From Adiantum capillus-veneris (taxonomy: Eukaryota > Streptophyta > Polypodiopsida > Polypodiales > Pteridaceae), in assembly GCA_014529385.2 (NCBI GenBank), contig CM043965.1:15748912-15812911 (forward strand): a DNA stretch of 64,000 nucleotides, in the 5' to 3' direction. The notes beneath the pieces are model-generated. The model searched no databases, was not told the origin of the DNA, and worked only from the letters and a program-made list of their open reading frames with translations. Positions 45,200 to 56,927 of the stretch are shown here, piece after piece. The position numbers were made by a program, and so were the translations under genes. The number at the start of each line of letters is the position of its first letter. Positions within the stretch are counted from its first letter, which is position 1.

Positions 45200-48100
45200 G
45201 TGAAAACTAAAAGCCACCCTTGTTGAGGAAACATGGATACAAGGTCCACCAAATGTCCAACCTAGACTACAAGAAAATAATTAGAGATTTGGCTTAGATT
45301 TGGATTCAAAGGCCACCACTTATTCAAGTAAGATAACTCCACTTGTTTAAGACAGTAATGTTTGAAGCCCCACCACTTGTCCAACCTAGACATTGATTAA
45401 ATTTTGGTAAGATTTATCACAAATCTAGAGTAGAATCAAGATTCTATGGCCAAGGTAGTCAAATATGTTAGACAACACACAAAGCATAAGAGCACTCTAG
45501 ATTCTCGTTGAGCATAAACTAAACAATAATCAAATGTTATATTCACTTGAGATTTCATCCATGAAAAATGAAAATGATGCATGTACTTGAGATTTCCATC
45601 CATGTACAATACTTTACAATGTCAAGTAAAGTTATAGTCAGCAAACAACTCTTCTCCTGCTTCAACTTGACAAATAGTCTCAATGCATACATGGCCATAT
45701 TCTTCTGACTTGATGTGTGAAGAGGTGCATTTATGCCAAGGTGGCAAATTTGGATCAAATGTATAGCGTACGTTGGGACAGACATTTGTACTGTGAGAAC
45801 TATTTATATAGCCCGACACGTTTCCTTCTTCTACACAACCAATAATGTATGATTGATCTTCCTCTTCTTCTATGTTTGGATCCTCTAGAAGAGAATATTT
45901 ATAAGCTCTTGGAAATATTTTGCATATCTTTTTCCAGTCTTGAAATCTATACTTATGCCCTCCATAGTTTAGAATAGTCAAACCACTTTCCAGGGTAGTA
46001 TGCACAAATAGCCCATAACCAGCTCCTTCAATACATGAAAGTCGCACTTCAAAATCCACACCGTTAATATGGAAAATTACATCTTTGGGAATAGGAAAAG
46101 TTGGTGTCCCAAAAGGATCTTCATGCCAATCATAGTGTGAAATACATCTAGATTTTATATCACTTAACTCCTTTGTGTCTGCAAAAAGAAGAAAATATTA
46201 TGCATAAAATAATGACAATATCAAAGAAAGATATCATTATTTTATAGTCCAATAGGTCCATTGTATGGAAGACTTAGAGTGCCTCTTACATGGTGCCTCC
46301 AAGGTTTCCAAAAAATAAAATCATTGGAAAAAAAAGGCCACTGTGTCTCCAATCTATTGCCCATTTGAAGCATAGAGAGAACCAAGGTCCACCACTTGTC
46401 CAAGCTAGACATGGAGCATTGACACAAGATCCAACACTTATCCAAGAACCCTATAGTATATGTGGTAACATGGGATGCATTGATGCAACAAAAGTAGTCT
46501 AGCCTCCTCATCCATCTCTTTTTTCTTGTAGCCTAGAGGGATTAGTTTCAAGGTCTATCACTAGTCAAAAACTACACATAGAACATTGATACAAGGTTCC
46601 ACCACATGTGAAACCTATCATCTCTAGTAGCATGGATGGTTTGATATCAAGGTTCATCGCGTGTCCTACCTATACTCTATTGTAGCATATAGATTCTGGT
46701 TTGGTGGTACTACACTTGTCCAAACTTGGCTTGTTGTTGATATCTGGAGGTAATCAAGGGTCCTCCACTTGTCCAAGTTAGGCATATAAAACAATTGCAA
46801 GGTCCACCATGTGTACAACATATGATTGATTATAGCATGCATGGTCTTATTTCATGGGCAACCATCTTCTCTCCAACATGTGTCCAACCTCGGCTCCATT
46901 GAAGCATGGAGAGAAGCAAGGTCCACCACTTATCAAAGCTATTATTTTCTCCCAGTGCTTTCAAAACCCATAATACGTTGTACATGGGGGGGGGGATTCT
47001 TGTTTCAAGGTCCACCCCTTGGCTAAGATTGGATCCATTGAAACATAAAGAGAAGCAAGCTCTACCATTTGTCCAAGCTAGGAGCCATTGAAACATGAAA
47101 ACCCCATAATATGTTGTATACGAGGGGTGTTTTTCAAGGTCTACCACTTGTCTAAGCTATGGTCCATTGGAACATGGAGAGAAGCAAAGCTCCACCACTT
47201 TTCTAAGCTAGGATCCATTGAAACATGGAGAGAAGCAAGCTCCATTGTTTGTCTAAGCTAGGCTCCATTGGAACAAGGAGAAAACAAGCTCCACCACTTG
47301 CCTATTATTGCATAGAGATTCTGGTTTGAAGGTCCACCACTTGTCCAACCTTGCCTTCATGTATGGAGATAATCAAGAGTGCAATGCTTCTCTAAGCTAG
47401 GGACATAAAAGAGTTTCAATGTCCACTACATATACGATCTATGATGGGTTGTAGCATGGGAGGTTTCATTTTAAGGTTGACCACTTCTCCAGCTCCGCTT
47501 GTCCAACCTCAGATCCATTGAAGAATGGAGAATAAAGGTGTACCAACTCTCCAAAATAGGCAGGACAATCTCTATAAAACCCATGAATTGTTAATATATG
47601 CTATGCTGTGGAGTTTTGTTTGAAGTTCCACTCCTTATCCAAGCTACAATCCATTGAAGCATGGAACTAAGTAAGATATATCTCTAGTCCAAGATAGGAT
47701 CCATTGAAACATAGAGAGAATCAAGGTCCACCACTTGTCCAAGCTATGCATGGGTAATTGATATAAGGACCACTACGTTTTCACCTATACTATGCTCTAT
47801 CATGGATGGTTTCATATCCTACCAATTTTCCAACCTATTTAGTAGGTTGTATTATGGGGGTTTGGTTTCAAGGTACTTCACTTGTCTGAGGTGGGTTCCA
47901 TTGAACCATGGAGAGAAACTATGTCTACCACTTGTCCGAAATATGCTCCTTTAAAACATAAAAACAAGGTCCACCACTTGTCCAAGCTAAAGTTTCTCTC
48001 CATTGAAGCATGGAGAGAAACAAGGTCTACCACCTGTCCAAAATATGCTCCATTGAAACATAAAAGCAAGGTCCACCACTTGTCCAAGCTAATATAACAA

Positions 48101-48450
48101 ATGGGTGTTGGTTACAAGGTGTACCACACTTGTCTAAACTAGTCTTCATGCAAGGTCTACCACATGTCCAAGCTATATGAGCTTGTTTTGAAGGTCTACC
48201 ACACCTCTTGAAATTAGGATCCATGTAAGGTCCACCTTTTGTCAAGCTATGCATTTAATGAGTACTAAAACTAAGTAAATTGCAGTACTTAAATACCTTT
48301 CCAAGCTCATTAAGATTTTGGTCTCTAAGGCCGGCCACCACCACATGTCTAATCTATGCTCTAATTGATTACTTATGCTATTTCTCTCAAAGTCCAAACA
48401 TAAGCTCCCTTCTAGCAAGGTTAGTTTAAATTTAGGCTCCAGCACCTGTC
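45200..48450 (-). repeat. Minisatellite array, right part, inverted relative to the left arrays
   Basis: Monomers read AAGGTCCACCACTTGTCCAAGCT on the plus strand, the reverse complement of the left-array core, with CCATTGAAACATGGAGAGAAGCAAG between them. Most of it (46240-48450) lies in intron 2 of the ParB/SET gene; weaker copies lie at 45230-45440, between the SET exon and FCP1-like exon a. Confidence 0.85.
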
Positions 48451-51115
48451 TAAGCTAGGTTCAATTTATGAAGCATCACCATTTAACCATGCTACGATCT
48501 AATGTATCATATCAAGGGGGTATTGATAAAAGGTCCAAAACTTATTGAGTTCAAGCTCTTAAGTAATTAAGTCTTTGTGAGTATTAAATGTTTTAGTTTT
48601 AGTCTACAGATCCACCATTCAAAAACTCAAGTAATTTACTATTTACATTCAAACCTTGAATGCTTGAGATAAAAAATACAAGCTCAATCAATACTATATA
48701 AAGCAAAATCTAACATTAAGAGTATCAAATCAGTAACAAGAAACACTAACATGCACAAGAAACTCAAAACATACGTGTCTCCATTTCCAAAAAGTCCTCC
48801 ATTGACAGATGATGGTGTTGTTGTTGTTCTTCTTCTCTTTGTGGAGAGCACTCCTCTGTAACAGGCACAATGTCGCCTGATTGCGAAGTGGATTGTTGAA
48901 GTCCAGCCCATTTTTCTATATCTTCATGAGACTTAACAAAGTCTAGCAGCATGGTCTCCATGCTTTTTGCCTCCTCCACACTATCAATTAAGCAGATGAC
49001 TTCTTTTTTCTGTTGTATTCCTTCTTGTGCAACCAAGGAGCCATCACCAAAAACATCAACAAGCTTGTGGTCTTCAAAACAATATGTACGAATGTAGTGC
49101 TTGACCAAAGCTCTTTTTTTGGCCTCCAAATATTGCAAATCTGACATATCGTTATCTGCTACTTGAAGAAGAGAACAATCAATTGGCATGGGATGTTCCT
49201 CTGATCTTCTTCTCAGGTCTTCAAATGCATTGCCTTGTCCCAAGAAGGCAATAACTGTTAGGAATTGAATTGCTCCTTTGCAAGGAGCTGATGGAAAGTG
49301 ATGCAATGCACCACAACAATGGTAGCTCAAATTATCTCCCATGGCGTGAAAGGCACATTGCAATTTTGTGAAGTTAGTGAAATCCACAAATGCAAGAAAG
49401 ACAAATCCAGGATCTGTTGACCCTCCAGCAATAGCCAAGATCCCATCCAAAGCATTGTTAAATGTCTCCTCACTCCACTTCAAATTGCCTCCAACGTTTT
49501 TTGTCATATCTAAAACACATAAGCCAATAGGCACTTTATTATTGAAGTGGTGCATCAAGTAGAGATTGCCTTCCATTTGTAGGCTCACCACATAGATTGA
49601 CCATGGCAAATCTCTAGGCTCAGTTTTCTCCTTTTGAAGGTGAATTGCCCATTGCATGTATTTTATTTCTCCATCTGGAAAAGCCATTTTCTTTGTTCCA
49701 CGCGTCAAACTAGATCTGATCCATTCCTCGCATAGCATTAAAATTGTTTTATAAACAAAATCATTGATGTTATACATTTTGACCACCTCCTCCCAGTCTT
49801 TACATGGTGAAGACTCATTCAAATTGTTGAAGCCTTCAAGAAGTGCATCTTGAATCAATTTGTCTTGCTTCAACTGCTTGATTCGATCATACATGTCAGT
49901 TGCATCACCATCCTTTGCACTCTTTGACAGTAAAATCTTCTCATCTCTAATCTCTTCTTGAATAGTCTTTACCTCTGATTCCTCAAGGCCACAAAGATAT
50001 CTAAATACAGTTGTTGGGGGTTTCTTATTCTCCTCTTCTAGATTTTCAATGATTTCTATCCAGCAATCATAAACTAAATCAGAGTAGGTGACCATGTGTG
50101 CCTGTTTAGCAATCCAACTTGCTGCTGCACTCATTCTTGCCAATCGAAGAAAACCCTGAAAAGAAATAGAGAAATAATTAAATTATTGAGCAAGATTTGT
50201 TAATTAAACACTATCAAAAAGGCAAAGAAAATAACTTACATCCCATCCGGCACGAGATGCATGTCCCTCTGCAATTCCACTTGCTGCCTTTGGTGGTCGT
50301 CCTGCGAAGATCCATTGACTCCGTAAATGTCTCAATATTTGGCTGTAAGGTTGCTTGACATACAATGCCTGAGCCTCCTCATTTGCAATGGCAGATATAG
50401 CAGTTGCAACAAATGGAGGAGCATTCACAACAATGCGAGCCTTTCTAAATTTATACACGCTAATCAGTCTTTCAAAGATCTCTTTGTTGTTTTGTTCATT
50501 GTGAAGCAAAACTTTTGCAGCATAGATTGAATGCTGCCCATCAAGAATCCAATAATGATAATCTTTAATTTTTTGCTCCTCTACCTCTTCTACTGCCAAA
50601 GGAGTCCCCTTCTTTGATTTTGCATTTCGAACAGGCATCAAATATGCACATGCTGCAGGCTTGGTCGTACTCCGTGAAAATCCAAATAACACACTTTCAG
50701 CGTGTTTTTTATCCATAATACGTGCATTATAGTGATCAGGAGCAAGCCAACAATTTTGAATAGGGATATCAAATTCCCTATATTGGAAAGGAAAATAATT
50801 TATGTACTTATTCATTCCACCTGTATCTTTTTCTTGTCCTTTCATGGCCTCAGCTTCTAAAACATCTGGATCCACAATTCTCATCTTTGACATTGAACCC
50901 TCTGTTGATGAGGATGCCAAAGATGCCTTGTCTACATCCAAAATGGAGCTAGTTCGCTTAGCTTCTACTTTCTGCACTTTTGCTTGCTTCTTTGTGGATG
51001 GTGGTCGTGAAGCTTTCACCTTTTTTCGTTGTAGTGTGGCAATGATGGAGCTTTGAAGTTGATCTGCTGTGATATTTGGATTTGATTCTGCAAACTTCCA
51101 TCCTCGAGAAAACAT
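45622..51115 (-). CDS. ParB-like / methyltransferase-like / SET domain protein (3 exons)
   Basis: Exon 1 is 51115-50240, exon 2 is 50155-48775 and exon 3 is 46178-45622. Introns are GTAAGT...TTTTCAG (50239-50156) and GTATGT...TTTTTGCAG (48774-46179). Lengths 876+1381+557 give exactly 938 codons with the TGA at 45622. Exon 1 holds a ParB/sulfiredoxin-like domain: FDIPIQNCWLAPDHYNAR (about 115-132), WILDGQHSIYAAK (about 189-201) and ANEEAQALY. Exon 2 resembles a beta-class N4/N6 DNA methyltransferase as fused to ParB in phages: a degenerate motif IV (LDMTKN, about 507) and a motif I-like DVFGDGSLVAQEG (about 660), so probably inactive. Exon 3 is a SET domain: EGAGYGLF, YINSSHSTNVCPN, GEELFADYNF. 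ATG 51115 is chosen because an in-frame TAG lies upstream. SET domains methylate lysines; the substrate is unknown. ParB and SET are firm, the methyltransferase call is tentative. Confidence 0.8.
46179..48774 (-). other. Intron 2 of the ParB/SET gene, filled by the inverted minisatellite
   Basis: 2.6-kb intron, donor GTATGT, acceptor TTTTTGCAG, phase 1. The reading frame continues smoothly across the join (…METRM-type end removed, then H-T-K-E-L). Nearly all of its length is array monomers. Confidence 0.7.
50156..50239 (-). other. Intron 1 of the ParB/SET gene
   Basis: 84-bp intron, donor GTAAGT, acceptor TTTCTTTTCAG. Phase 0: exon 1 ends ...GAT (Asp) and exon 2 begins GGT TTT CTT. Confidence 0.85.
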
Positions 51116-51464
51116 TGTCTCTTCTTTGTCACCTTTTAAGGGGAGGACAGACGCTGGCTAACCATCACGAATTGCGACACTTGAATGTTTTGAAGATGAT
51201 TTAATGATCATTAACATAACCATGAGAGAGATCATGATGTATTTACAAGTTTATTGAGGTGCTACAAATGATTTATTGGGTTGATGGAGTAAGAGATTGT
51301 AGAATAGAAAGAGTGGAGGATAGAGTTGCACTTCCTCAAAAGAGGAGGGTTAGGAGGGAGGATGTGAAAGAGGAAGAGTTGGGGTTTTCTCTACTATTGA
51401 TCAAGAAACAACATGAAGTTGAAAATATAGGTGTGTGTCTTTGAGTCTCTCAAAGGGGGGCTAT

Positions 51465-51474
51465 TTATAGTTGT
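51465..51474 (-). promoter_or_regulatory. Putative TATA box of the ParB/SET gene
   Basis: ACTATAAATAGCCCC on the minus strand, about 350 bp upstream of the ATG at 51115. No other clear TATA lies between them. It could alternatively belong to an unrelated repeat. Confidence 0.4.
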
Positions 51475-51499
51475 GCAGGAGTGGGATTATGCTACACTT

Positions 51500-53689
51500 A
51501 ATTAGGGTGAGTGATTAGCCCTAATTAAGTGTCCTTTGACCACTCATTGAATATTGGACATAAAATGGACTATTTATTCACCAAAAATATCATTTTAGAC
51601 AGTGAAGGCTCCATAGGGGTGCATAATGTAGGTGGGCCCCACCATGAGGCCCTACGGGTGGCTCCTGCGGGGTATCTCAACTTGTCTGTCTTGGCATTTA
51701 GAAAGCATCTTTAGGTTGGTCCCATCACATGAAAGTAACCTTGAACACTCATTGCTCTTATAGAAGATGAGTAGGGGCAAAATAAGATCTCACCCTCTTG
51801 ATTTATTTGATTTATAGTTCCCATTTGCTGCGAATCGGACAGATTTACACTATTTTGACCATAACTTTTTACCTGTAGCTCGGAATGACATGCTTCAAAA
51901 GGCAAATTTGACCTTCTCAACATGTTTAATATGAATTTGGACTATTCTTCACGTCCATGCACCAAGGAATTCGGTTTGGAAGGTCCACAGTAGGCTAGGG
52001 AACCTTTTGCTTCCAAGTCTTCTTGTATGGGCCCTTTGCTTGTATGCATCCAAGGGGAATCATGCTTTTTCAAAAGGGTATGATGCTTAAACAAATAGAG
52101 GAGGGCCCAATATTATTTGCTTGTGAAAAGAATATACAATTTGAGTCTTTTTGAAAGGAGAAAAACTATATGTATATTCTTAAGAAATATTGGGCCACCT
52201 ATGTAGGGGGCATAGAAGACTTGTAGAGATGGTCCATAATCTTTGGTAAAGACAAGTGGAGAGTTGATTTTCCATGGTAATTTATGTATATGGGATGGAA
52301 GATGGATATATTATTTTTCTACTACTAATTTATAAGAGGTAAGAAAGTTTCGGGTAGATAGTTGGTTATTGTATGCTTAATTTTATTTACAAAGCAAAAA
52401 AGAAAAGGGTGGTCATATAAATATATGACTAAGGTGACATTTTTGGGAAGAGTACAATGTATGTGTCGCCACAAAGGTTAAACAAAGAGGGGGAATCTAC
52501 TCTAGATAACTTAATAGCGTAGAAAAATATATACACATATGAGAAAGAGGACGTTGAGTAGGCTGAAAAATATTGCAAAAAGATGGTTACCATTTTATGC
52601 CACTCAGTGTCTACCAAAAAAGTCTTGGCAATCCCTACATGGGAGGGGGCGAGCCCTTCTTCTAGGGGATGAGAGAGAAAGTCACACACACACACACACA
52701 GGCTCCCTTTACACAAAGGGAATTAGGGACACATGTCAGCTCCCTAGGCCAGATGCCCACAAGGTGTGCCCAATTCCTATTGGATGGCCTTGGAGGTGGA
52801 CCAATGAGAATTAGGCTAGAGTAAATCTAGTTTAATTAATTTAAAAACACTTAATAAAAGAACCAATGAGAATTAAGTCTCCTAGAAGACTATTGGACAG
52901 TCTCCCAAGGGGATCGCCTTGGAGGTGGACCAATGAGAATTAGGCTAGAGTAAATCTAGTTTAATTAATTTAAAAACACTTAATAAAAGAACCAATGAGA
53001 ATTAAGTCTCCTAGAAGACTATTGGACAGTCTCCCAAGGGGTCCAATGAGCATTCAGGAGCCCAATGGCTTGCCTGATTCCTATTGGCCAGGAGGCAAAG
53101 GGGTCCAATGAGAGTTTAGTTTAATTATTAAATTACCTAAAGCTCTCACAAAAGGGGAAAGGGGGACACATGTCAAAAGGCTATTACTTATGCTGCTTAA
53201 TTGTGATAGGCTTGACTTGGGGAGGTCCAATGAGGGCTGAGCAAGAGCAAATAGCAAGAGGGATCGCCCAAGAGAGAGAGGGGGCTGATTTTTGCAAGGC
53301 ATTCTCACTCACACACTCACACAATCTCATGTGTGAAGAAAGAGAAGACTATCTCTTCCCAAGATTTAATGGAGAGCTCATCACCTACTCCAAGCTTGTG
53401 ATATAGAAGCCTACATCGACATGCTCTTGGCATGTGGATGCAAATCCAACCAAGAGCCAAGCTTCAATGCATGCTCATCTCCTCTACCAAGCTAATTACT
53501 AAGCTAAAGCTATGCTAATATGAGTGATTATGTGAGGAGATGTACATCTTTCTTATAAGATACTCCTTCTTCCTCTCAATCTACTCTCATACCCTGCTAG
53601 CTCTCACCATCTTCGAAGGTGTGTGAGGTCTTGGGTCGGAGAACGTGGATAATTCAAGTTGTGTTTGCTAAGTGTTTTTCTTAGTGCAT
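51500..53689. other. Upstream part of the chromovirus C region; LTR start unresolved
   Basis: No gene. Mixed sequence with a 129-bp tandem duplication and many CCAATGAG words at 52787-53230. The LTR of element C ends at 54020; how much of this stretch is its U3 cannot be decided without a second complete LTR. Confidence 0.45.
52787..53044 (+). repeat. 129-bp near-perfect tandem duplication with CCAAT words
   Basis: Begins GCCTTGGAGGTGGACCAATG at 52787, repeats at 52916, and runs to CTCCCAAGGGG. CCAATGAG occurs at about 52800, 52862, 52929, 52991, 53043, 53104 and 53229. Confidence 0.9.
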
Positions 53690-54020
53690 GAAGCTTTCAT
53701 CTTCATTGCACTAGCTAGTCTTGAAGGAACACAAAGAATTGTATTGTACAATGTCTCTCTTGATGGGAGAAACCATAATACAAAGCCTTTTGGAGGGGGG
53801 ACCGGCTCCATGCGAATCCGGTCCTCAACTGTTATCAATAGCTTAATTTCTCTCTCTTTTGAAGTATTGTTGATGCTATCTAACTAGGTGTTATGCTTTT
53901 TGTTGCTCTCTCCACCCAAGCACTCTTGTAATTCTCATAAGGAATCTATTCTAATGAAATGCCAACTATGTTCATGCTAATTTCCGCTACACACAAGTTA
54001 TTAGGCCATTAAATGTTACA
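53690..54020 (+). repeat. 5' LTR of chromovirus C (R/U5 part supported)
   Basis: Matches the reverse complement of 63625-63960 with only scattered differences. It ends AAATGTTACA directly before the PBS. Confidence 0.85.
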
Positions 54021-54021
54021 T

Positions 54022-54033
54022 TGGTATCAGAGC
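54022..54033 (+). promoter_or_regulatory. Primer-binding site (tRNA-iMet) of chromovirus C
   Basis: TGGTATCAGAGC, one T after the LTR end. Confidence 0.92.
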
Positions 54034-54437
54034 ACAAGGTTTCTCTTTTCTTGCTCAAGAAGGGAGTTTATCAAGCTAGCTATAAATGGTTGGTATTATT
54101 AATTGCCTGTGAGTAAGTACAATAGGGATTTTTCAGCCTTGCAGTGTGCCTGCCTTCGTGCAGTTAACGGGGCATCACCGTCAAGAGCTATGGTCTTAGC
54201 AATGGAGTCCTACGGAGCTTGCCTACGGCTTAACCACTATTGAGCTATTAGAAGCTTGACAGGAGCCGGTGTTGTTTTGGTGTCGAAAGACTCTCTCTTC
54301 TATTCCTTGCAATTCATGGTATTCGAGCCGCGGGTACAGTAGCTTGAGTGCTTTTTCTAAAGGGGTAAAGAGGAGTAGAAACTAGGGCTTGAAGTGCCAA
54401 AGTACACCTAAAAAGTTTACACCTTAAAGTTGTTAGA

Positions 54438-56927
54438 ATGGCTGACAATAGTAAAGAGAGTGAAATTAATGTTGATAACTTTGATTTTGCTCATGAGCAA
54501 GCTACTAATGATGCTTCAATGCTTGTTAACTATCTTGTTTCTAGGCTTCAACAAGCCATGGGCAATCCATCTCTCCAAAGTGAAGTGCAACGGAAGCTCC
54601 GTGCTCACGGGATTCTCCAAGCTCATCACCATGACGAGAGAACACCTAGGAAGTCTCCTTGTGAGACTACCAAAAGAGGTCTCTCTCCGATTCGGGAAGA
54701 AGAAGAGAATCCATATGAAGGGCTCAAGAATTTACTTCTTGATGATGCATATCCTTTCCAAAGGAGAACTCAAGAGCCTCCACCGAAGGAACGAGAAAGT
54801 AGCGAGTCTCCCGCCACCTCGGCAGAGATGGCTCCACGAAGATGGCGGGCTAAATGCTCTCCATCACCACCAAAGCGGAGAAAGACCATCACACCAAGAC
54901 CATCACACTCTTCTCCACGCCATAATTCAAAGAGGGATGATAAAAAGCAAGAGAAGAAAAAGGCGAGAAAGAGGACACCCTCTTATCCATCTTCTTCATG
55001 CTCTTCCTCTTATGAAAGCTATGGTGAAGACGACAAAGATCAAGACAAGAAAAAGGCGAGAAAGAGGTCACCCTCTTCTCCACCTTCTTCAAATTCTTCA
55101 CCTTCTGAAGAAAGCGATGGTGCAACCTTTGAACCATCAAAAAGAAGAGGCCATAGGAAATCCTATGCCACATGGAAGAGGTCGTCCAAGTTGAAGAAAT
55201 TCAAAGAGGGAGGGAAGAGCATCTCTTTCCTTACCTATGATGGTACCTTTGGTGCTACGGACAAAGTCTTGGCCTTTATCCAACAATTCGATGCGACGTT
55301 TGGAGATGAGGGCTTCACGGAGTCCTCTAAGCTACGCCATGTAGCTATGCACTTTCAAAAGTCCGCCAGACAATGGTGGTCTAGCCTACGAGCCAACGGT
55401 GAAGCTCCACGAACATGGAAAGCTTTAAGAGCTTTCATTATGAAGCAGGTTTTGGCCACCGATGCCAAAGACAAAGTACTCACCGAATGGCAAAGCTTAA
55501 AGCTCTCTCCCAATGAATCTATCCACAAATATGTAGACAACTTTTGGGACCTACAACTCAAAGCCACTGTCTTCAAAAAGTTGGATTTTGGAGAGCAAAA
55601 GCAACAATTTTTTGTGGGCTTAACCGAAGAAATGGCGGAGTATGTCAACTTCCAAAGACCACATACCATATCGGCAGTAATACACCACACTATGGTCGCC
55701 TCTCAAATCAATTTCCAAACGGGGGCAAAAAGAAATAATAAGCCCCCGGAAAACAAGGGTTCCAATGAGCCTAATGGGAAGGACAATGTCCAAAAGTCTC
55801 CTAAGGGCAACTCCAACAAAGCTAAAGAGAAGGGAGTTTACAAAGGTAAGAATAAACTCTCTCCTGAAGAGCTTGAGCGTTATCGTAAGGATAACCGGTG
55901 TTTCAAGTGTGGCGAACAAGGGCATGCGTACCGTGCTTGTCCCCAAAAGAACAACCGCCAAGATCCTCCTAGAGCTTCCTTGGTTGAAATCCAAGAGGAG
56001 GAGATTCACCAAACTCACCACAAAGGATCTCCTCTATGCCATGCTTGGGGAAAGGTAAGAGAACATGATGCTTTTATTCTCTTTGACCCTGGTTCTACTC
56101 ACAATTTTATATCTATAGAGTTGGCCACCAAGCTAGGCATACAATCCTATGAGATGGGAGATGTCCTACCCGCAGACAGTGCCTTCAAGGGGCAAGAAGC
56201 TTCAGTCACACCCTTAATCGGGAAATTGAGGCTTCATGTCCAAGGCTATGTGGACAAAGAGGACTTCTTTATCTCTCCTCTCAAGCATGAGGATGTAATC
56301 CTAGGGGCACCATGGTTTGACCGCCTGGCTGCCGATGTTAAATTTCTTGAAAGGAGAATCTCCTTTAAGTTCAGGGAAAAAGACATGTATATAGATGCTA
56401 AGGAAATGGGTAACACTATTCCCATTGTACATAAACTAGCTTTCAACAAGTCAATAAAGAGCTCTATTTCCGTGTACATGATTTTTGTTAAAGATTCTCA
56501 AAATGAACCTAATGCTTTAGCAAAAGAAAATAAAAGCAACCAAAAGGAATTAGAGTTATCCAATTTTCTCAAGGGGTTTCAAGATGTTTTTATTGACGAC
56601 ATTCCTTGTGAGCTACCTCCTAAACGAGGTAATGATGACCATGCAATTGAACTTCTTCCAGGAAGTTCACCGCCTAAAAAACCTCCTTATAGAGTTTCTC
56701 CAGCTCAACAAGAGGAGATTATGCGGCAAGTGCATGAGTTAGTTGAGAAGGGCATGGTTAGGCCTAGCTCATCTCCATTTTGTTCACCGGTGCTATTAGT
56801 GCAAAAGAAAGACGGCACATATCGCATGTGTGTCGACTGTAGAGCACTAAATAGGATCACTATCAAGAATAGGTTTCCCGTTCCACAGGTAGAAGACCTA
56901 TTTGATAAGCTACAAGGATTGACCTAA
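54438..56927 (+). pseudogene. Chromovirus C gag, protease and RT N-terminus
   Basis: 829 codons open from ATG 54438. Regions: N-terminal domain, Arg/Ser/Pro-rich linker with two similar KKARKR(T/S)PS blocks, gag core (SISFLTYDGTFGATDKVLAF to RQWWSSL), zinc knuckle CFKCGEQGHAYRAC at 55899-55940, and retropepsin with active site D-P-G at 56085-56093 (the DPG form is common in plant chromoviruses). The RT start follows ([18 protein letters not shown]). It ends at a TAA after LQGLT where a small deletion shifts the frame; RT continues in the next frame. Listed as broken because gag-pol is one polyprotein in this family. Confidence 0.9.

Noticed and set aside
5782-54033. tRNA-like matches at 5782, 10988 and 54022
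   Set aside because: Only the 12-18 bases complementary to tRNA 3' ends are present; these are primer-binding sites, not tRNA genes.
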